Of a DNA stretch of 64,000 nt, positions 49,766 through 57,376 are shown piece by piece. Source of the stretch: Luteimonas marina (GTDB lineage: Bacteria; Pseudomonadota; Gammaproteobacteria; Xanthomonadales; Xanthomonadaceae). A program made the translations under genes and the position numbers. Below the pieces are notes generated by a model. The model made no database searches and had not been told where the DNA came from. It worked only from the letters and a program-made list of their open reading frames with translations. The stretch's first letter is position 1. The number at the start of each line of letters is the position of its first letter. The DNA lies in assembly GCF_007859325.1 (NCBI RefSeq), contig NZ_VOHK01000005.1:434001-498000 (forward strand). Direction: 5' to 3'.

Positions 49766-50439
49766 CGCTGTTGACCCCCACCCGCAAGACCCTCGCGCTC
49801 GCGCTCGCGGCGACGCTGCTGGCGGCCGCGCCGGCGCTGTCGTTCGCCCAGGCGCAGCCGGCGCCGGCCGCGGCCAGCATGCAGGGCGCTTCGCCCAGCC
49901 AGCTGGTGCTCGACAACACCAAGCGCGTGCTGGAAACGCTGGAATCGCGCCGCGCCGAGTTCACCCGCGACCGCGCCGCGCTGCAGAAGTTCGTCAGCGG
50001 CGAGTTCAACACCATGTTCGACCGCGACTATGCCGCGCGACAGGTGCTCGGCCGCCACGGCCGCGGCGCGTCGGACGCCGACGTCAAGGCCTTCGGCGAC
50101 GCGCTGGCCGACAACCTGATGCGCCGCTACGGCTCCTCGCTGCTGGACTTCAACACCCAGCTGCGCGTGCGCATCAAGTCCGAGTCGCCGCTGCCGCGCG
50201 GGCTCGGCGTGAAGGTGTCGAGCGAACTGCTGCGCAGCGGCGGCGAGCCGATCCCGGTCGACTACCTGATGCGCCGTGCCGGCAGCGGCTGGCGCGTGTT
50301 CGACGTGATGGTCGAGGGCGTGTCGTTCGTGCAGACCTTCCGCCAGCAGTTCGATTCGGAGCTGCAGCGCAAGTCGATCGCCCAGGTCGCGCAGGAGCTG
50401 CGCAGCGGCCGGATCGCGGCGGACGCGAGCAGCGACTGA
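49762..50439 (+). CDS. mlaC: Periplasmic phospholipid-binding protein MlaC
   Basis: The 225-residue protein has a cleavable signal peptide (ALALAATLLAAAPALSFAQAQ) and a Tol_Tol_Ttg2 domain: LVLDNTKRVLETLESRRAEF near residue 50, EFNTMFDRDYAARQVLG near 85, and IPVDYLMRRAGSGWRVFDVMVEGVSFVQTFRQQF near 165. It shuttles phospholipids through the periplasm between MlaA and the MlaFEDB complex. Its start overlaps mlaD by four bases and its stop overlaps mlaB. Confidence 0.93.
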   Translation: MTLLTPTRKTLALALAATLLAAAPALSFAQAQPAPAAASMQGASPSQLVLDNTKRVLETLESRRAEFTRDRAALQKFVSGEFNTMFDRDYAARQVLGRHGRGASDADVKAFGDALADNLMRRYGSSLLDFNTQLRVRIKSESPLPRGLGVKVSSELLRSGGEPIPVDYLMRRAGSGWRVFDVMVEGVSFVQTFRQQFDSELQRKSIAQVAQELRSGRIAADASSD

Positions 50440-50726
50440 TGGCGGCGACGGCTTCCGTGCGCCGCGACGGCGACGCGCTGGCGTTCGCCGGCGCGCTGTC
50501 GCGCGACGCCGTGGCCGCGCTCTGGCCGCAGGCGCGCCAGGCATTGCCGGGCGTTCAACGCTTCGATCTGTCCATGGTGTCGTCGGTGGACAGCGCCGGC
50601 CTTGCGCTGCTGGCCGAGCTCGCGCAACGTGCCGGAGGCGTGTCCGTCGACGGCGATCCCCCCGGCCTCGACGGCCTGCGCCGCGCCTACCGGCTCTCTC
50701 CCACCCTGTCCTTCGCGCAGGCATGA
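50439..50726 (+). CDS. mlaB: STAS-domain protein MlaB
   Basis: The 95-residue protein is a single STAS domain with the anti-sigma-antagonist-type segment FDLSMVSSVDSAGLALLAELAQRAG near residue 45, the site that contacts the ATPase. It stabilises MlaF in the complex. Its ATG overlaps the mlaC stop. Short and easily missed, but the position between mlaC and mlaA and the DSAGL motif make it clear. Confidence 0.85.
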   Translation: MAATASVRRDGDALAFAGALSRDAVAALWPQARQALPGVQRFDLSMVSSVDSAGLALLAELAQRAGGVSVDGDPPGLDGLRRAYRLSPTLSFAQA

Positions 50727-50758
50727 CGCCCGCGCGGCCATCCCGACGGATCGCCACG

Positions 50759-51805
50759 ATGACGCAGTTCCCCCGCCTGCTTGCCGTCCTGCTGTCGTCG
50801 CTGCTGCTGGCCGCCTGCGCCGGCGGCGGCGGCACCCGCGATGCCGCCACTGCCGGCGTGCAGGTCGCGCCCATGCAGGATCCGCCTGCGGCCGATGCCG
50901 CGCCCGTCGCGCCCCCCGAAGCCGGGCCCGCGCCGGCCGTTGCCGACGATGCGCTGGCCGCGCCTGTGCCCGAAGCGGATGACGACGCCCCGGCCACCGT
51001 CGCCGAAGGCGACGCGCCCACCCAGGCCGAACTCGATTTCGCCGCGATCTACGACCCGGTGGCCGACCCGACCCTGCCCTCGCCCGCGCAGCTGCCGTCG
51101 AGCTACGACCCGTGGGAGAACTGGAACCGCAAGGTCCATCGCTTCAACAACGCCGTCGACCGCACCATCGCCACGCCGCTGGCCAGGGCCTACGTCAAGG
51201 TCGTGCCGCGCCCGATGCGGCTGGGCGTGAGCAACTTCTTCAACAACCTCGGCCAGCCGGTCAGCGCGCTCAACGCACTGCTGCAGGGCCGGCCGAAGCA
51301 GGCCGGACAGTCGCTCGGGCGCTTCCTGCTCAACAGCACGGTCGGCATCGGCGGCCTGTTCGATCCGGCCTCGGCCGCGAACATCCCCAACCGCAGCGAG
51401 GACTTCGGCCAGACCCTCGGCGTCTGGGGCTGGAAGAACTCGCGCTACGTCGAACTGCCGCTGTTCGGCCCGCGCACCCTGCGCGACAGCTTCGGCCTGG
51501 TCGGTGACGCGCCGCTGTCGCCGCTGCGCCAGGTGGAGGACGACGGCGCGCGCTACTTCCTGCAGGGCCTGCAGCTGGTCGACCTGCGCGCCCAGCTGTT
51601 CGCGCTCGACTCCATGCGCGAGGGCGCCGCGGACGAATACGCCCTGGTGCGCGACGCCTGGCTGCAGCGGCGCAACTACCAGATCCAGGCCGACCGCCGC
51701 CGCCAGGACGAAAACGAACTGCCCGACTACCTGCTCGAAGACGACAGCAACCCCACCGTCCCGGTCGACGTGATGCCGATCGTGCCGCTGTCGCCGACGC
51801 CATAG
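50759..51805 (+). CDS. mlaA: Outer-membrane lipoprotein MlaA (VacJ)
   Basis: From MTQFPRLLAVLLSSLLLAAC the 348-residue protein is a lipoprotein with Cys at about residue 20. An alternative ATG at 50723, overlapping mlaB, adds 12 residues before the signal and is less likely. The core VacJ domain has YDPWENWNRKVHRFNNAVDR near 105, VSNFFNNLGQPVSALNALLQG, and FGQTLGVWGWKNSRYVELPLFGP. MlaA with porin removes phospholipid from the outer leaflet of the outer membrane. An acidic Ala/Pro-rich linker follows the signal. The TAG stop is part of a GTAG repeat. Confidence 0.93.
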   Translation: MTQFPRLLAVLLSSLLLAACAGGGGTRDAATAGVQVAPMQDPPAADAAPVAPPEAGPAPAVADDALAAPVPEADDDAPATVAEGDAPTQAELDFAAIYDPVADPTLPSPAQLPSSYDPWENWNRKVHRFNNAVDRTIATPLARAYVKVVPRPMRLGVSNFFNNLGQPVSALNALLQGRPKQAGQSLGRFLLNSTVGIGGLFDPASAANIPNRSEDFGQTLGVWGWKNSRYVELPLFGPRTLRDSFGLVGDAPLSPLRQVEDDGARYFLQGLQLVDLRAQLFALDSMREGAADEYALVRDAWLQRRNYQIQADRRRQDENELPDYLLEDDSNPTVPVDVMPIVPLSPTP

Positions 51806-51892
51806 GTCGGGGCTAGGCCCCCGACGCTCGTGCACCTAAATCCGCGCGCCGCGGACGCAAACCCGGACGTCGGGGACGTCGCCCCGACCTAC
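51803..51892. repeat. GTAG-type repeat supplying the mlaA stop
   Basis: TAGGTCGGGGC at the left and GTCGCCCCGACCTAC at the right are complementary, with an inner GCCCCCGACG and CGTCGGGGAC pair. The first TAG is the stop codon of mlaA. It lies between mlaA and the convergent rmuC gene and may form a bidirectional terminator. Confidence 0.7.
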
Positions 51893-51903
51893 GCGCAGCC
51901 GGG

Positions 51904-53490
51904 TCATTCGCCGGCCTCGCGCGGCGCCTCCCCCGGCGCCGCGATCTGCCGCACCACCTCCTCCGGCTGCAGCTCCCCGGGCAGCGCCCGCTTTGCCTTG
52001 GCCCCCAGCTCCGACAGCCGCCGGGCGCGCACGATCGCCGACTGCGGCGACTCCAGCAGGTGGTTGCGCGCATCGTCGAACGCCTTCCTCGCGTCCGCCA
52101 GCTTGCGGTCGACCAGGTTGAAGTCGAACACGAATGCCGACAGCGCATCCAGCACCAGCCCGCCGACGCGACTGATCTCCAGCGCCTGCTTCTGCACCTT
52201 GTCGCGCGTCCACAGCCGCTCGACCACGCGCAGCAGCGCCATCAGCGTGTTCGGCGACGCGAACACCACGCGCTGGTCGAAGGCATAGGTCTGCAGGCCG
52301 CCGTCCGCGCCCAGCGCCGCCGACAGCGCGCCCTCGATCGGCACGAAGGCGACGGTCACCTCCAGCGCATCGCCCCCCAGCGCCTTCGGATAATTCTTCT
52401 CCCCCAGCTCGCGCACGTGCTGGCGCAGCGCCACCGCATGCCGCCGCAGCGCATCGTCGTGCTGCTCCGGGGTCTCGGCATTCATCGCCTCCTGCCACGC
52501 GATCAGGTTGACCTTGCTGTCGACGGCGACGCTGCGCTCGTCCGGCAGCCGGACCACGACGTCTGGCCGCAGGCGATCGCCCTCGTCGTCGACCGCATGC
52601 ACCTGCCGCTGGTAGTGCACGCCTTCCTCCAGCCCCGAGCCGCGCAGCACGTTGTCGAGCATCAGCTCGCCCCAATCGCCGCGCACCTTGGCGCTGCCCT
52701 TCAGCGCCCGCGTCAGCGCCGATGCCTGCGCCGCCATCTCCTGGTTGAGCGTCTTGAGCTCGCCGACCGCCCCGGCCAGGCTCGCCCGCTCGCGCGCCTC
52801 CTCGCCGTACACCGCATCGACCCGCGTGCGGAACTCGTTCAACCGCTCCGCGAACGGCTTGAGCAGGCCCTCGATGTCGGTGCGCGACTGCGCGGTGGCC
52901 ACCCGCACGTTGTGCGCGAACTGCTGACCGCGCTCCTCGAACACCTTGCCCGCCAGTTCGGCGAAAGCGCCGGAGAGCTTCTCCTGGGCGGTATCGAGGT
53001 AGGTGCGCAGCTCCGCGCGCGCGCGCTCGGAGTGCTCCAGGTTCGCCAACGCCTGCGCCTGCGCGTTCTGCAGCTGCTGGTGTTCGGCCTGCAGCGCCTG
53101 CAGCGCCTGCTCGAGGCGGTCGCGCTGCGCCTCCAGCTGCCGCAGGTCGCGCTCCCGCTCCACCAGCCGCGCATCGCGTTCGGCCAGGCCTGCAGCATCG
53201 AGCTGCAGGCGCGCCGCCAGGGCGGTCGCCTCCTGCTCGTGCGCCGTCGTCCGCCGCAGCAGGCCTTCCTTCTCCGCCTGCAGCGCCTCCAGCCGCCCGC
53301 GCAGCTCGCCCGCGTCCACTTGGCTCGACCGCAGGCGCTCGCGCTCCGACGCCAGCTCGTCCGCCAGCCGCCGACCTTCCGCGGCCTGGTCGCCACGCCC
53401 GCCCGAGCGCCGCAGCAGCAGCACGACCAGCAGGACCAGCACCGCGAGCAGCAGGCCGGAAAACAGCAGCAGCAGGGTTTGCACATCCAT
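51904..53490 (-). CDS. rmuC: DNA recombination protein RmuC
   Basis: The 528-residue protein has an N-terminal membrane anchor (LLLLFSGLLLAVLVLLVVLLL), a long coiled coil (about 35-190, rich in Glu/Arg/Leu/Gln) and the RmuC domain (GDWGELMLDNVLRGSGLEEGVHYQ near 270; RPDVVVRLPDERSVAVDSKV near 310; FVPIEGALSAAL near 405). RmuC limits inversion of short repeats and has a predicted nuclease-like fold (D...DSK). The length is normal. It converges on mlaA. Confidence 0.93.
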   Translation of the reverse strand: MDVQTLLLLFSGLLLAVLVLLVVLLLRRSGGRGDQAAEGRRLADELASERERLRSSQVDAGELRGRLEALQAEKEGLLRRTTAHEQEATALAARLQLDAAGLAERDARLVERERDLRQLEAQRDRLEQALQALQAEHQQLQNAQAQALANLEHSERARAELRTYLDTAQEKLSGAFAELAGKVFEERGQQFAHNVRVATAQSRTDIEGLLKPFAERLNEFRTRVDAVYGEEARERASLAGAVGELKTLNQEMAAQASALTRALKGSAKVRGDWGELMLDNVLRGSGLEEGVHYQRQVHAVDDEGDRLRPDVVVRLPDERSVAVDSKVNLIAWQEAMNAETPEQHDDALRRHAVALRQHVRELGEKNYPKALGGDALEVTVAFVPIEGALSAALGADGGLQTYAFDQRVVFASPNTLMALLRVVERLWTRDKVQKQALEISRVGGLVLDALSAFVFDFNLVDRKLADARKAFDDARNHLLESPQSAIVRARRLSELGAKAKRALPGELQPEEVVRQIAAPGEAPREAGE

Positions 53491-53628
53491 GGGAAGAGTG
53501 TAGCCGGCGCCGTCTCAGGGAGTGCGCCGGCGTGCGCGCGATCCGCAGTCCGGCGCACCGACACGGCGCATCTGCAACCGTCGCGCTACCGTCCGTCTCC
53601 CTGTCCACAAAGACCGGAGACGCGATCC

Positions 53629-54726
53629 ATGTTCTTTCGACCCACCCTTGCGGCCCTCGTGCTGTCGTGCGCCACGACGCTCGCCAGCGCACAGGACCCC
53701 ACCAGCGACGACGGCGCCCGCGCACGCGCCGTGGTCGAGGACCTCGTGCGCATCCCGAACCCCGCCGGCGTGCAGGACACCTACACCGCGCGCATCGGCG
53801 GCATCGACCAGTGGATCAGCATCCGCGGCCAGGACCGCGCGAACCCCGTCATCCTGTTCGTGCACGGCGGCCCCGCGACGCCGACCCTGCCCAGCCTGTG
53901 GCAGTTCCAGCGTCCGCTGGAGGAATACTTCACGATGGTCAACTACGACCAGCGCGGCGCGGGCAAGACCTATCTCGAGGACCACTCCGACGCGGTCGCG
54001 GACAGCCTCCGCATCCAGACCTACGTTGACGACCTGGTCGCCATCGCCGAACACCTGCGCACGAAGCTCGGCAAGGACAAGCTGATCCTGATGGCGCACA
54101 GCTGGGGCACCATCCCCTCGATGCGCGCCGCGCTGGCGCGCCCCGACCTGTTCCACGCCTACGTCGGCATCGGCCAGGTGATCAACGTACGCGACAACGA
54201 ACGCATCAGCATCGAGTACGGACTGGCGCAGGCGAGGAAGCACGGCAACGCCCAAGCCATTGCCGAGATCGAATCGATCCTGCCCTATCCGGGCGACCGG
54301 CCGATCACGCGCGAACGCATCGTCGCCGCCCGCAAGTGGCCGCAGCACTACGGCGGCATGGCCGCGTTCCGCGACGAGACCAACCTCTGGTTCTTCGGCG
54401 CCGCGCGCCTGTCGCCCGACTACGGCGCCGAGGACCGCGCAGCCCTCAATGCCGGCAGCCTGTTCACCCTGGACCGACTGCTCGACGAGTACGTGCAGGT
54501 CGACTTCAAGCCCGTGCGCGAATTCCCGATCCCGGTCGTGATGTTCATGGGCCGCCACGACTACACCACGCCCTCGCAGCCCACCGAGCAATGGCTGCAG
54601 CGCGTGGACGCCCCATCCAGGCACGGCGTCTGGTTCGAGCGCTCCGCGCACATGATCCCGTGGGAAGAACCGGGCAAGACGCTGGTGAGCCTGCTCGAGT
54701 ACGTGCGGCCACTGGCGGTGGACTGA
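53629..54726 (+). CDS. Exported alpha/beta hydrolase, proline iminopeptidase-like
   Basis: Starting at MFFRPTLAALVLSCATTLASAQ (signal peptide, cleavage after SAQ), the 365-residue protein has the S33 features: oxyanion loop LFVHGGPATPT near residue 85, VNYDQRGAGKT near 105, nucleophile in LMAHSWGTIPSMR near 155, acid in GRHDYTTPSQ near 310, and His in FERSAHMIPWEEPG near 335. It probably cleaves N-terminal proline or a small ester outside the cytoplasm. It stands alone; the integron array and an IS remnant follow. Confidence 0.88.
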   Translation: MFFRPTLAALVLSCATTLASAQDPTSDDGARARAVVEDLVRIPNPAGVQDTYTARIGGIDQWISIRGQDRANPVILFVHGGPATPTLPSLWQFQRPLEEYFTMVNYDQRGAGKTYLEDHSDAVADSLRIQTYVDDLVAIAEHLRTKLGKDKLILMAHSWGTIPSMRAALARPDLFHAYVGIGQVINVRDNERISIEYGLAQARKHGNAQAIAEIESILPYPGDRPITRERIVAARKWPQHYGGMAAFRDETNLWFFGAARLSPDYGAEDRAALNAGSLFTLDRLLDEYVQVDFKPVREFPIPVVMFMGRHDYTTPSQPTEQWLQRVDAPSRHGVWFERSAHMIPWEEPGKTLVSLLEYVRPLAVD

Positions 54727-54761
54727 GCGGCGGCAGCGCCGGGGGCCTGCTGTCGGGCCGC

Positions 54762-54878
54762 CGCCTGCTTGATGAATCCGATGATGTGCTCGATGGTGAA
54801 GCGACTCCTGGCATGTCCGTCCTCTCGGCTTGACGGACTTTAGAGCGTCACGTGGTACGGCTCCGTGGGGGCAGGTCA
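54762..54878 (-). mobile_element. IS3-family remnant (left end and start of orfA)
   Basis: From 54878 leftwards the minus strand begins TGACCTGCCCCCACGG, typical of an IS3-family terminus, then carries GTCCGTC...AGGACGGACATG and a frame encoding RSRFTIEHIIGFIKQA, which matches the OrfA N-terminus of IS3-type elements (K/RSRFTxEQIIGFLKQA). The frame is out of phase with the ATG by one base and stops matching after about 16 residues, so only a dead 5' fragment remains, squeezed between the hydrolase gene and the first attC. Confidence 0.6.
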
Positions 54879-54927
54879 GAACCAGGCAAGCGCATAAGTA
54901 CAAGTGACCGAAGAACTCTCATGTGCG

Positions 54928-54987
54928 CCCTAACGCCCGAATCAAGCCGCGCCGCGAAGCGGCGTTGGCTTGAATGACCTGTTAGGC
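54928..54987 (-). repeat. attC site 1 (array terminus)
   Basis: The site runs from CCCTAAC to GTTAGGC with stem GCCGCGCCGC-GAA-GCGGCGTTGGC. Its outer 7-mer CCCTAAC differs from the inner one because it belongs to a further, now truncated cassette on the left. It is the distal end of the array. Confidence 0.9.
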
Positions 54988-55000
54988 CACATGCTGCTCA

Positions 55001-55528
55001 TCAGTTGGATACTGGATCCCTTTGCGACCAGATTACTGAGATGATCTTCCAGCCGTCTTCGGTGTGGACCAGATGCCACATCTCACGGCCCCAATGGGCT
55101 TCCTGTCCGCTGCGTAGAACGGAATAGTCGAAGTTCACTGAAGCGACCAATCCGTCCGTATCTATGGTTACGTTCCGGAATACTTCCTCGATCGATTCTG
55201 AATCAGCCGCGGTTGTCCCGTCGATCATGGCCAGGTAGTTGTTCTCCGGCCACCTAACCACCCTGCTCGCTTCGGGTGCGAACTCCTTGAATCGGGCTAC
55301 CCTTGTGTCGTCGTCTACCATCTGCCAAGTCACATGCTCGGGCTTGTCAGAGAAGAAAAGTCCAACGAACGTTGCCTTGTCTTTATTGATGATTGATGTA
55401 CGGAACGCTTCCACAATCTCACGAATCGCTGCCACGTCTCCGGGGTCGTTATGGGCAGCCATTGCAGGTTGCAGGCCGATTGACAGTGATACGAGAGCAG
55501 TGAAGGCAAGCTTTTTCAGAGGTGACAT
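55001..55528 (-). CDS. Cassette 1: exported SnoaL/NTF2-like protein
   Basis: Starting at MSPLKKLAFTALVSLSIGLQ (GGAG nine bases before), the 175-residue protein has a Sec signal ending MAAHN. The remainder resembles a nuclear-transport-factor-2-like fold: AIREIVEAFRTSIINKDKATFVGLFF at the N-terminal helix, then a beta-rich C-terminus with HWGREMWHLVHTEDGWKIISVIWSQ, the usual closing strands of SnoaL/DUF4440 proteins. Such domains bind or transform small molecules; the function here is unknown. The frame continues upstream through attC 2, which is not coding for this protein. Confidence 0.75.
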   Translation of the reverse strand: MSPLKKLAFTALVSLSIGLQPAMAAHNDPGDVAAIREIVEAFRTSIINKDKATFVGLFFSDKPEHVTWQMVDDDTRVARFKEFAPEASRVVRWPENNYLAMIDGTTAADSESIEEVFRNVTIDTDGLVASVNFDYSVLRSGQEAHWGREMWHLVHTEDGWKIISVIWSQRDPVSN

Positions 55529-55542
55529 GTGAACTCTCCGTG

Positions 55543-55601
55543 GCCTAACACCTGAATTAAGCCGTGCCGCGAAGTGGCATCGGCTTGATGAGTTGTTAGG
55601 C
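55543..55601 (-). repeat. attC site 2
   Basis: GCCTAACACCTGAATTAAGCC to GTTAGGC, 59 bp, one base shorter than the others, with a decayed stem (GTGCCGCGAAGTGGCAT). It ends the toxin-antitoxin cassette 2; its inner box supplies the TAA stop of the toxin gene. Confidence 0.9.
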
Positions 55602-55916
55602 CTTTGCCTGCTTGGCACGAGACGAAAGTCGCTTTCTGCGGAGCAGGCGCTCTGAACGCATGACATGAAGGACAAAGATCTTGAGCCCATCAAAGCGGTA
55701 GAAGATGCGGCAAGGTGGCTCCACTATCTGACGATAGCGGGATCGCCCGAGTTCAGCTGGACGACTACCGCTTTCCGGATGATCCACCAGTTGCTCAACA
55801 TGGCCAAAGACGCGCTTAACAAGCTCGGAGGCAGCAACCGGGTCCTCCAGCGCAATGTAGTCAGCAATAGCATCCAGATCGCTTAGAGCTGGCTCCGACC
55901 AGACTATTTCAGCCAT
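55596..55916 (-). CDS. Cassette 2: ParE/RelE-family toxin
   Basis: The 106-residue basic protein starts MAEIVWSEPALSDLDAIADYIAL and has the ParE features DPVAASELVKRVFGHVEQLVDHPESGSRPAELGRSRYRQIVEPPCRIFYRF followed by IFVLHVMRSERLL. ParE/RelE toxins poison gyrase or cut ribosome-bound mRNA. The gene overlaps the upstream antitoxin by 13 bases, and its TAA stop is the TAA of the attC 2 box. Toxin-antitoxin cassettes are known to stabilise integron arrays. Confidence 0.85.
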   Translation of the reverse strand: MAEIVWSEPALSDLDAIADYIALEDPVAASELVKRVFGHVEQLVDHPESGSRPAELGRSRYRQIVEPPCRIFYRFDGLKIFVLHVMRSERLLRRKRLSSRAKQAKA

Positions 55917-56161
55917 CGAGCGAGACGCTTCCTGGCTTGAACATGGGTCGCCACGCGCCCCTCAGCGATTGCCTGCTCTCCGCGGGCAATGCCTTCGAGT
56001 ACGGCCATGCGCTGCTGCATCAGCTGGTAGCTCTCGACGTCTACCAGATATGCGCTGGGCAGGCCGTGTTGGGTGATGAGGATGGGCTCTTTGCTCTGCT
56101 CGATATCCGAGAGGAGCTCAGTAGCCTGACGCTTGAGGGTAGTGACGAGTTCGGTGCGCAT
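55904..56161 (-). CDS. Cassette 2: Phd/YefM-family antitoxin
   Basis: The 85-residue protein MRTELVTTLKRQATELLSDIEQ..EPILITQHGLPSAYLVDVESYQLM is a typical Phd/YefM antitoxin: N-terminal DNA-binding fold, then a C-terminal basic tail that covers the toxin. It precedes the toxin gene and overlaps it, the usual order for autoregulated pairs. Confidence 0.87.
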   Translation of the reverse strand: MRTELVTTLKRQATELLSDIEQSKEPILITQHGLPSAYLVDVESYQLMQQRMAVLEGIARGEQAIAEGRVATHVQARKRLARWLK

Positions 56162-56211
56162 GAAGTGACACTACAGTATCACTTAAGGCTGCGCAAGTGC
56201 TTGGCGCAAAG

Positions 56212-56271
56212 GCCTAACGCTTGAATTAAGCCGCGCCGCGAAGCGGCGTCGGCTTGAATGAATTGTTAGGC
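56212..56271 (-). repeat. attC site 3
   Basis: GCCTAAC to GTTAGGC, 60 bp, with the standard stem GCCGCGCCGC-GAA-GCGGCGTCGGC and one unpaired T. It belongs to cassette 3. Confidence 0.92.
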
Positions 56272-56272
56272 T

Positions 56273-56665
56273 TCACGCCCGGCCACCCTGCACATGCTCT
56301 CGGAAGCCTTGCGTGGCCTCAGAGGTGAGAGATAAAAGTTCTGTCTCATGAACATGGACGGGGGTGATTCCGCGGCGCTTGGCCTCCGAGGGGAACGTAG
56401 TTTGGAATTGCCCCTTCGGGAGCAGAAGGGTGGCAGGGGTGCCACCGCTGCGCTCCAAGCATGAACTGAATAATTTACGCACTTCGAACACGGAAGGCTC
56501 GGCCTGCGCAACAGACACGAAAGCAGTGCCAAAGATGAAGCCGCTTGCAGCGTCCATGAGTGCGATGCAATTGAAATCTCCGTCTTGCTCGGTGCGAACG
56601 GGAGCATCATTGAGTTGGAACACAACCCAAGCCTCGTCTTCTTCAAATTGGTTGGGTTCTAGCAT
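56273..56665 (-). CDS. Cassette 3: hypothetical protein
   Basis: The 130-residue acidic protein starts MLEPNQFEEDEAWVVFQLND. Segments such as GDFNCIALMDAASGFIFGTAFV and LLLPKGQFQTTFPSEAKRRGITPVHVHE suggest an alternating alpha/beta domain. The overlapping 126-residue frame at 56266-56646 is Ser/Arg-rich and looks non-coding. I do not recognise the family. No clear Shine-Dalgarno sequence precedes the ATG. Confidence 0.65.
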   Translation of the reverse strand: MLEPNQFEEDEAWVVFQLNDAPVRTEQDGDFNCIALMDAASGFIFGTAFVSVAQAEPSVFEVRKLFSSCLERSGGTPATLLLPKGQFQTTFPSEAKRRGITPVHVHETELLSLTSEATQGFREHVQGGRA

Positions 56666-56681
56666 GAACTTTTCATGTGAA

Positions 56682-56741
56682 GCCTAACACTAGAATTAAG
56701 CCGTACCGCGAAGCGGCATCGGCTTGAATGATTTGTTAGGC
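56682..56741 (-). repeat. attC site 4
   Basis: GCCTAACACTAGAATTAAGCC to GTTAGGC, 60 bp; the stem arm reads GTACCGCGAAGCGGCAT. The cassette 4 gene runs through it and stops at a TAA near its outer end. Confidence 0.9.
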
Positions 56742-57250
56742 CGCACACCAAGCGCTTTGGCAGTCTCTTCAAGCGGTGTACTGAACCCTAACTTCTTAGC
56801 TGGTCGGGAATTCATGTCAATTACCAGCTGGTCAAGACTGCAGCGGTTCAAGCCGCCATCCTGTTCAATGAAGGCCTCATAATCGAGTGCACAGTTGGTC
56901 AGCACGCCGAGTTTGGAAAGATCAGCTGCTCGCGCAAATGCAACAGCGCGATACCCGTTCATCACTCGCTCCCGCACATGGTCTGGGTAACCGGCGAGCT
57001 CAAGCACTAGGGAAATGCCCCGAACCAAGCTTATGAACAGCTTTTCGGCCGTGAGGCGCTCTCCCTCCAGCATGAGGAAGCTCAGCTGAGTGCGACTGCT
57101 CATATACACAAAGGCGTTGCGCTCTGCCATTGGCAAGAACGTAACGTACCAATTGCCAAGCGGCGCGTCGGTCGCCTGAGCTTCGCCCAAGTGATCTCGT
57201 TTGAGACGAGCTCTGGCAGCTATGGCGCGTGTAACGATCAAGTTAGCCAT
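56696..57250 (-). CDS. Cassette 4: hypothetical protein, DUF6933-like, ending in an attC-encoded tail
   Basis: The 184-residue protein starts MANLIVTRAIAARARLKRDH and contains PLGNWYVTFLPMAERNAFVYMSSRTQLSFLMLEGE, which recalls DUF6933 proteins (from memory), and the C-terminal segment LDQLVIDMNSRPAKKLGFSTPLEETAKALG. The last 13 residues (NKSFKPMPLRGTA) are translated from the attC 4 stem, and the stop lies inside the site. Whether this tail is used or merely tolerated is unknown. Confidence 0.7.
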   Translation of the reverse strand: MANLIVTRAIAARARLKRDHLGEAQATDAPLGNWYVTFLPMAERNAFVYMSSRTQLSFLMLEGERLTAEKLFISLVRGISLVLELAGYPDHVRERVMNGYRAVAFARAADLSKLGVLTNCALDYEAFIEQDGGLNRCSLDQLVIDMNSRPAKKLGFSTPLEETAKALGVRPNKSFKPMPLRGTA

Positions 57251-57265
57251 GATGTCTCATGTGCG

Positions 57266-57376
57266 GCCTAACGCCTGAGTTAAGCCGCGCCGCGTAGTGG
57301 AGCGAACACATGGCAAGCTTTACCTGCCATGTGGCTCGCGTAACGAAGCGGCGTCGGCTTGAACGAATTGTTAGAC
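57266..57376 (-). repeat. attC site 5 (enlarged, 111 bp)
   Basis: GCCTAAC to GTTAGAC, 111 bp. In place of the usual GAA loop there is a roughly 51-base insert with its own near-perfect stem GCGAACACATGGCAAG/CTGCCATGTGGCTCGC. It belongs to the BrnTA cassette, whose end boxes GTTAGAC and GTCTAAC (57933) match each other and differ from most others. Confidence 0.9.

Noticed and set aside
52060..54726. An 888-residue plus-strand frame joining antisense rmuC sequence to the hydrolase
   Set aside because: The part before 53629 is the complement of rmuC. The hydrolase has its own signal peptide and start at 53629.
56266..56646. A 126-residue frame overlapping the cassette 3 gene
   Set aside because: It is Ser/Arg/Pro-rich without plausible structure; the 130-residue frame in the other phase has normal composition.
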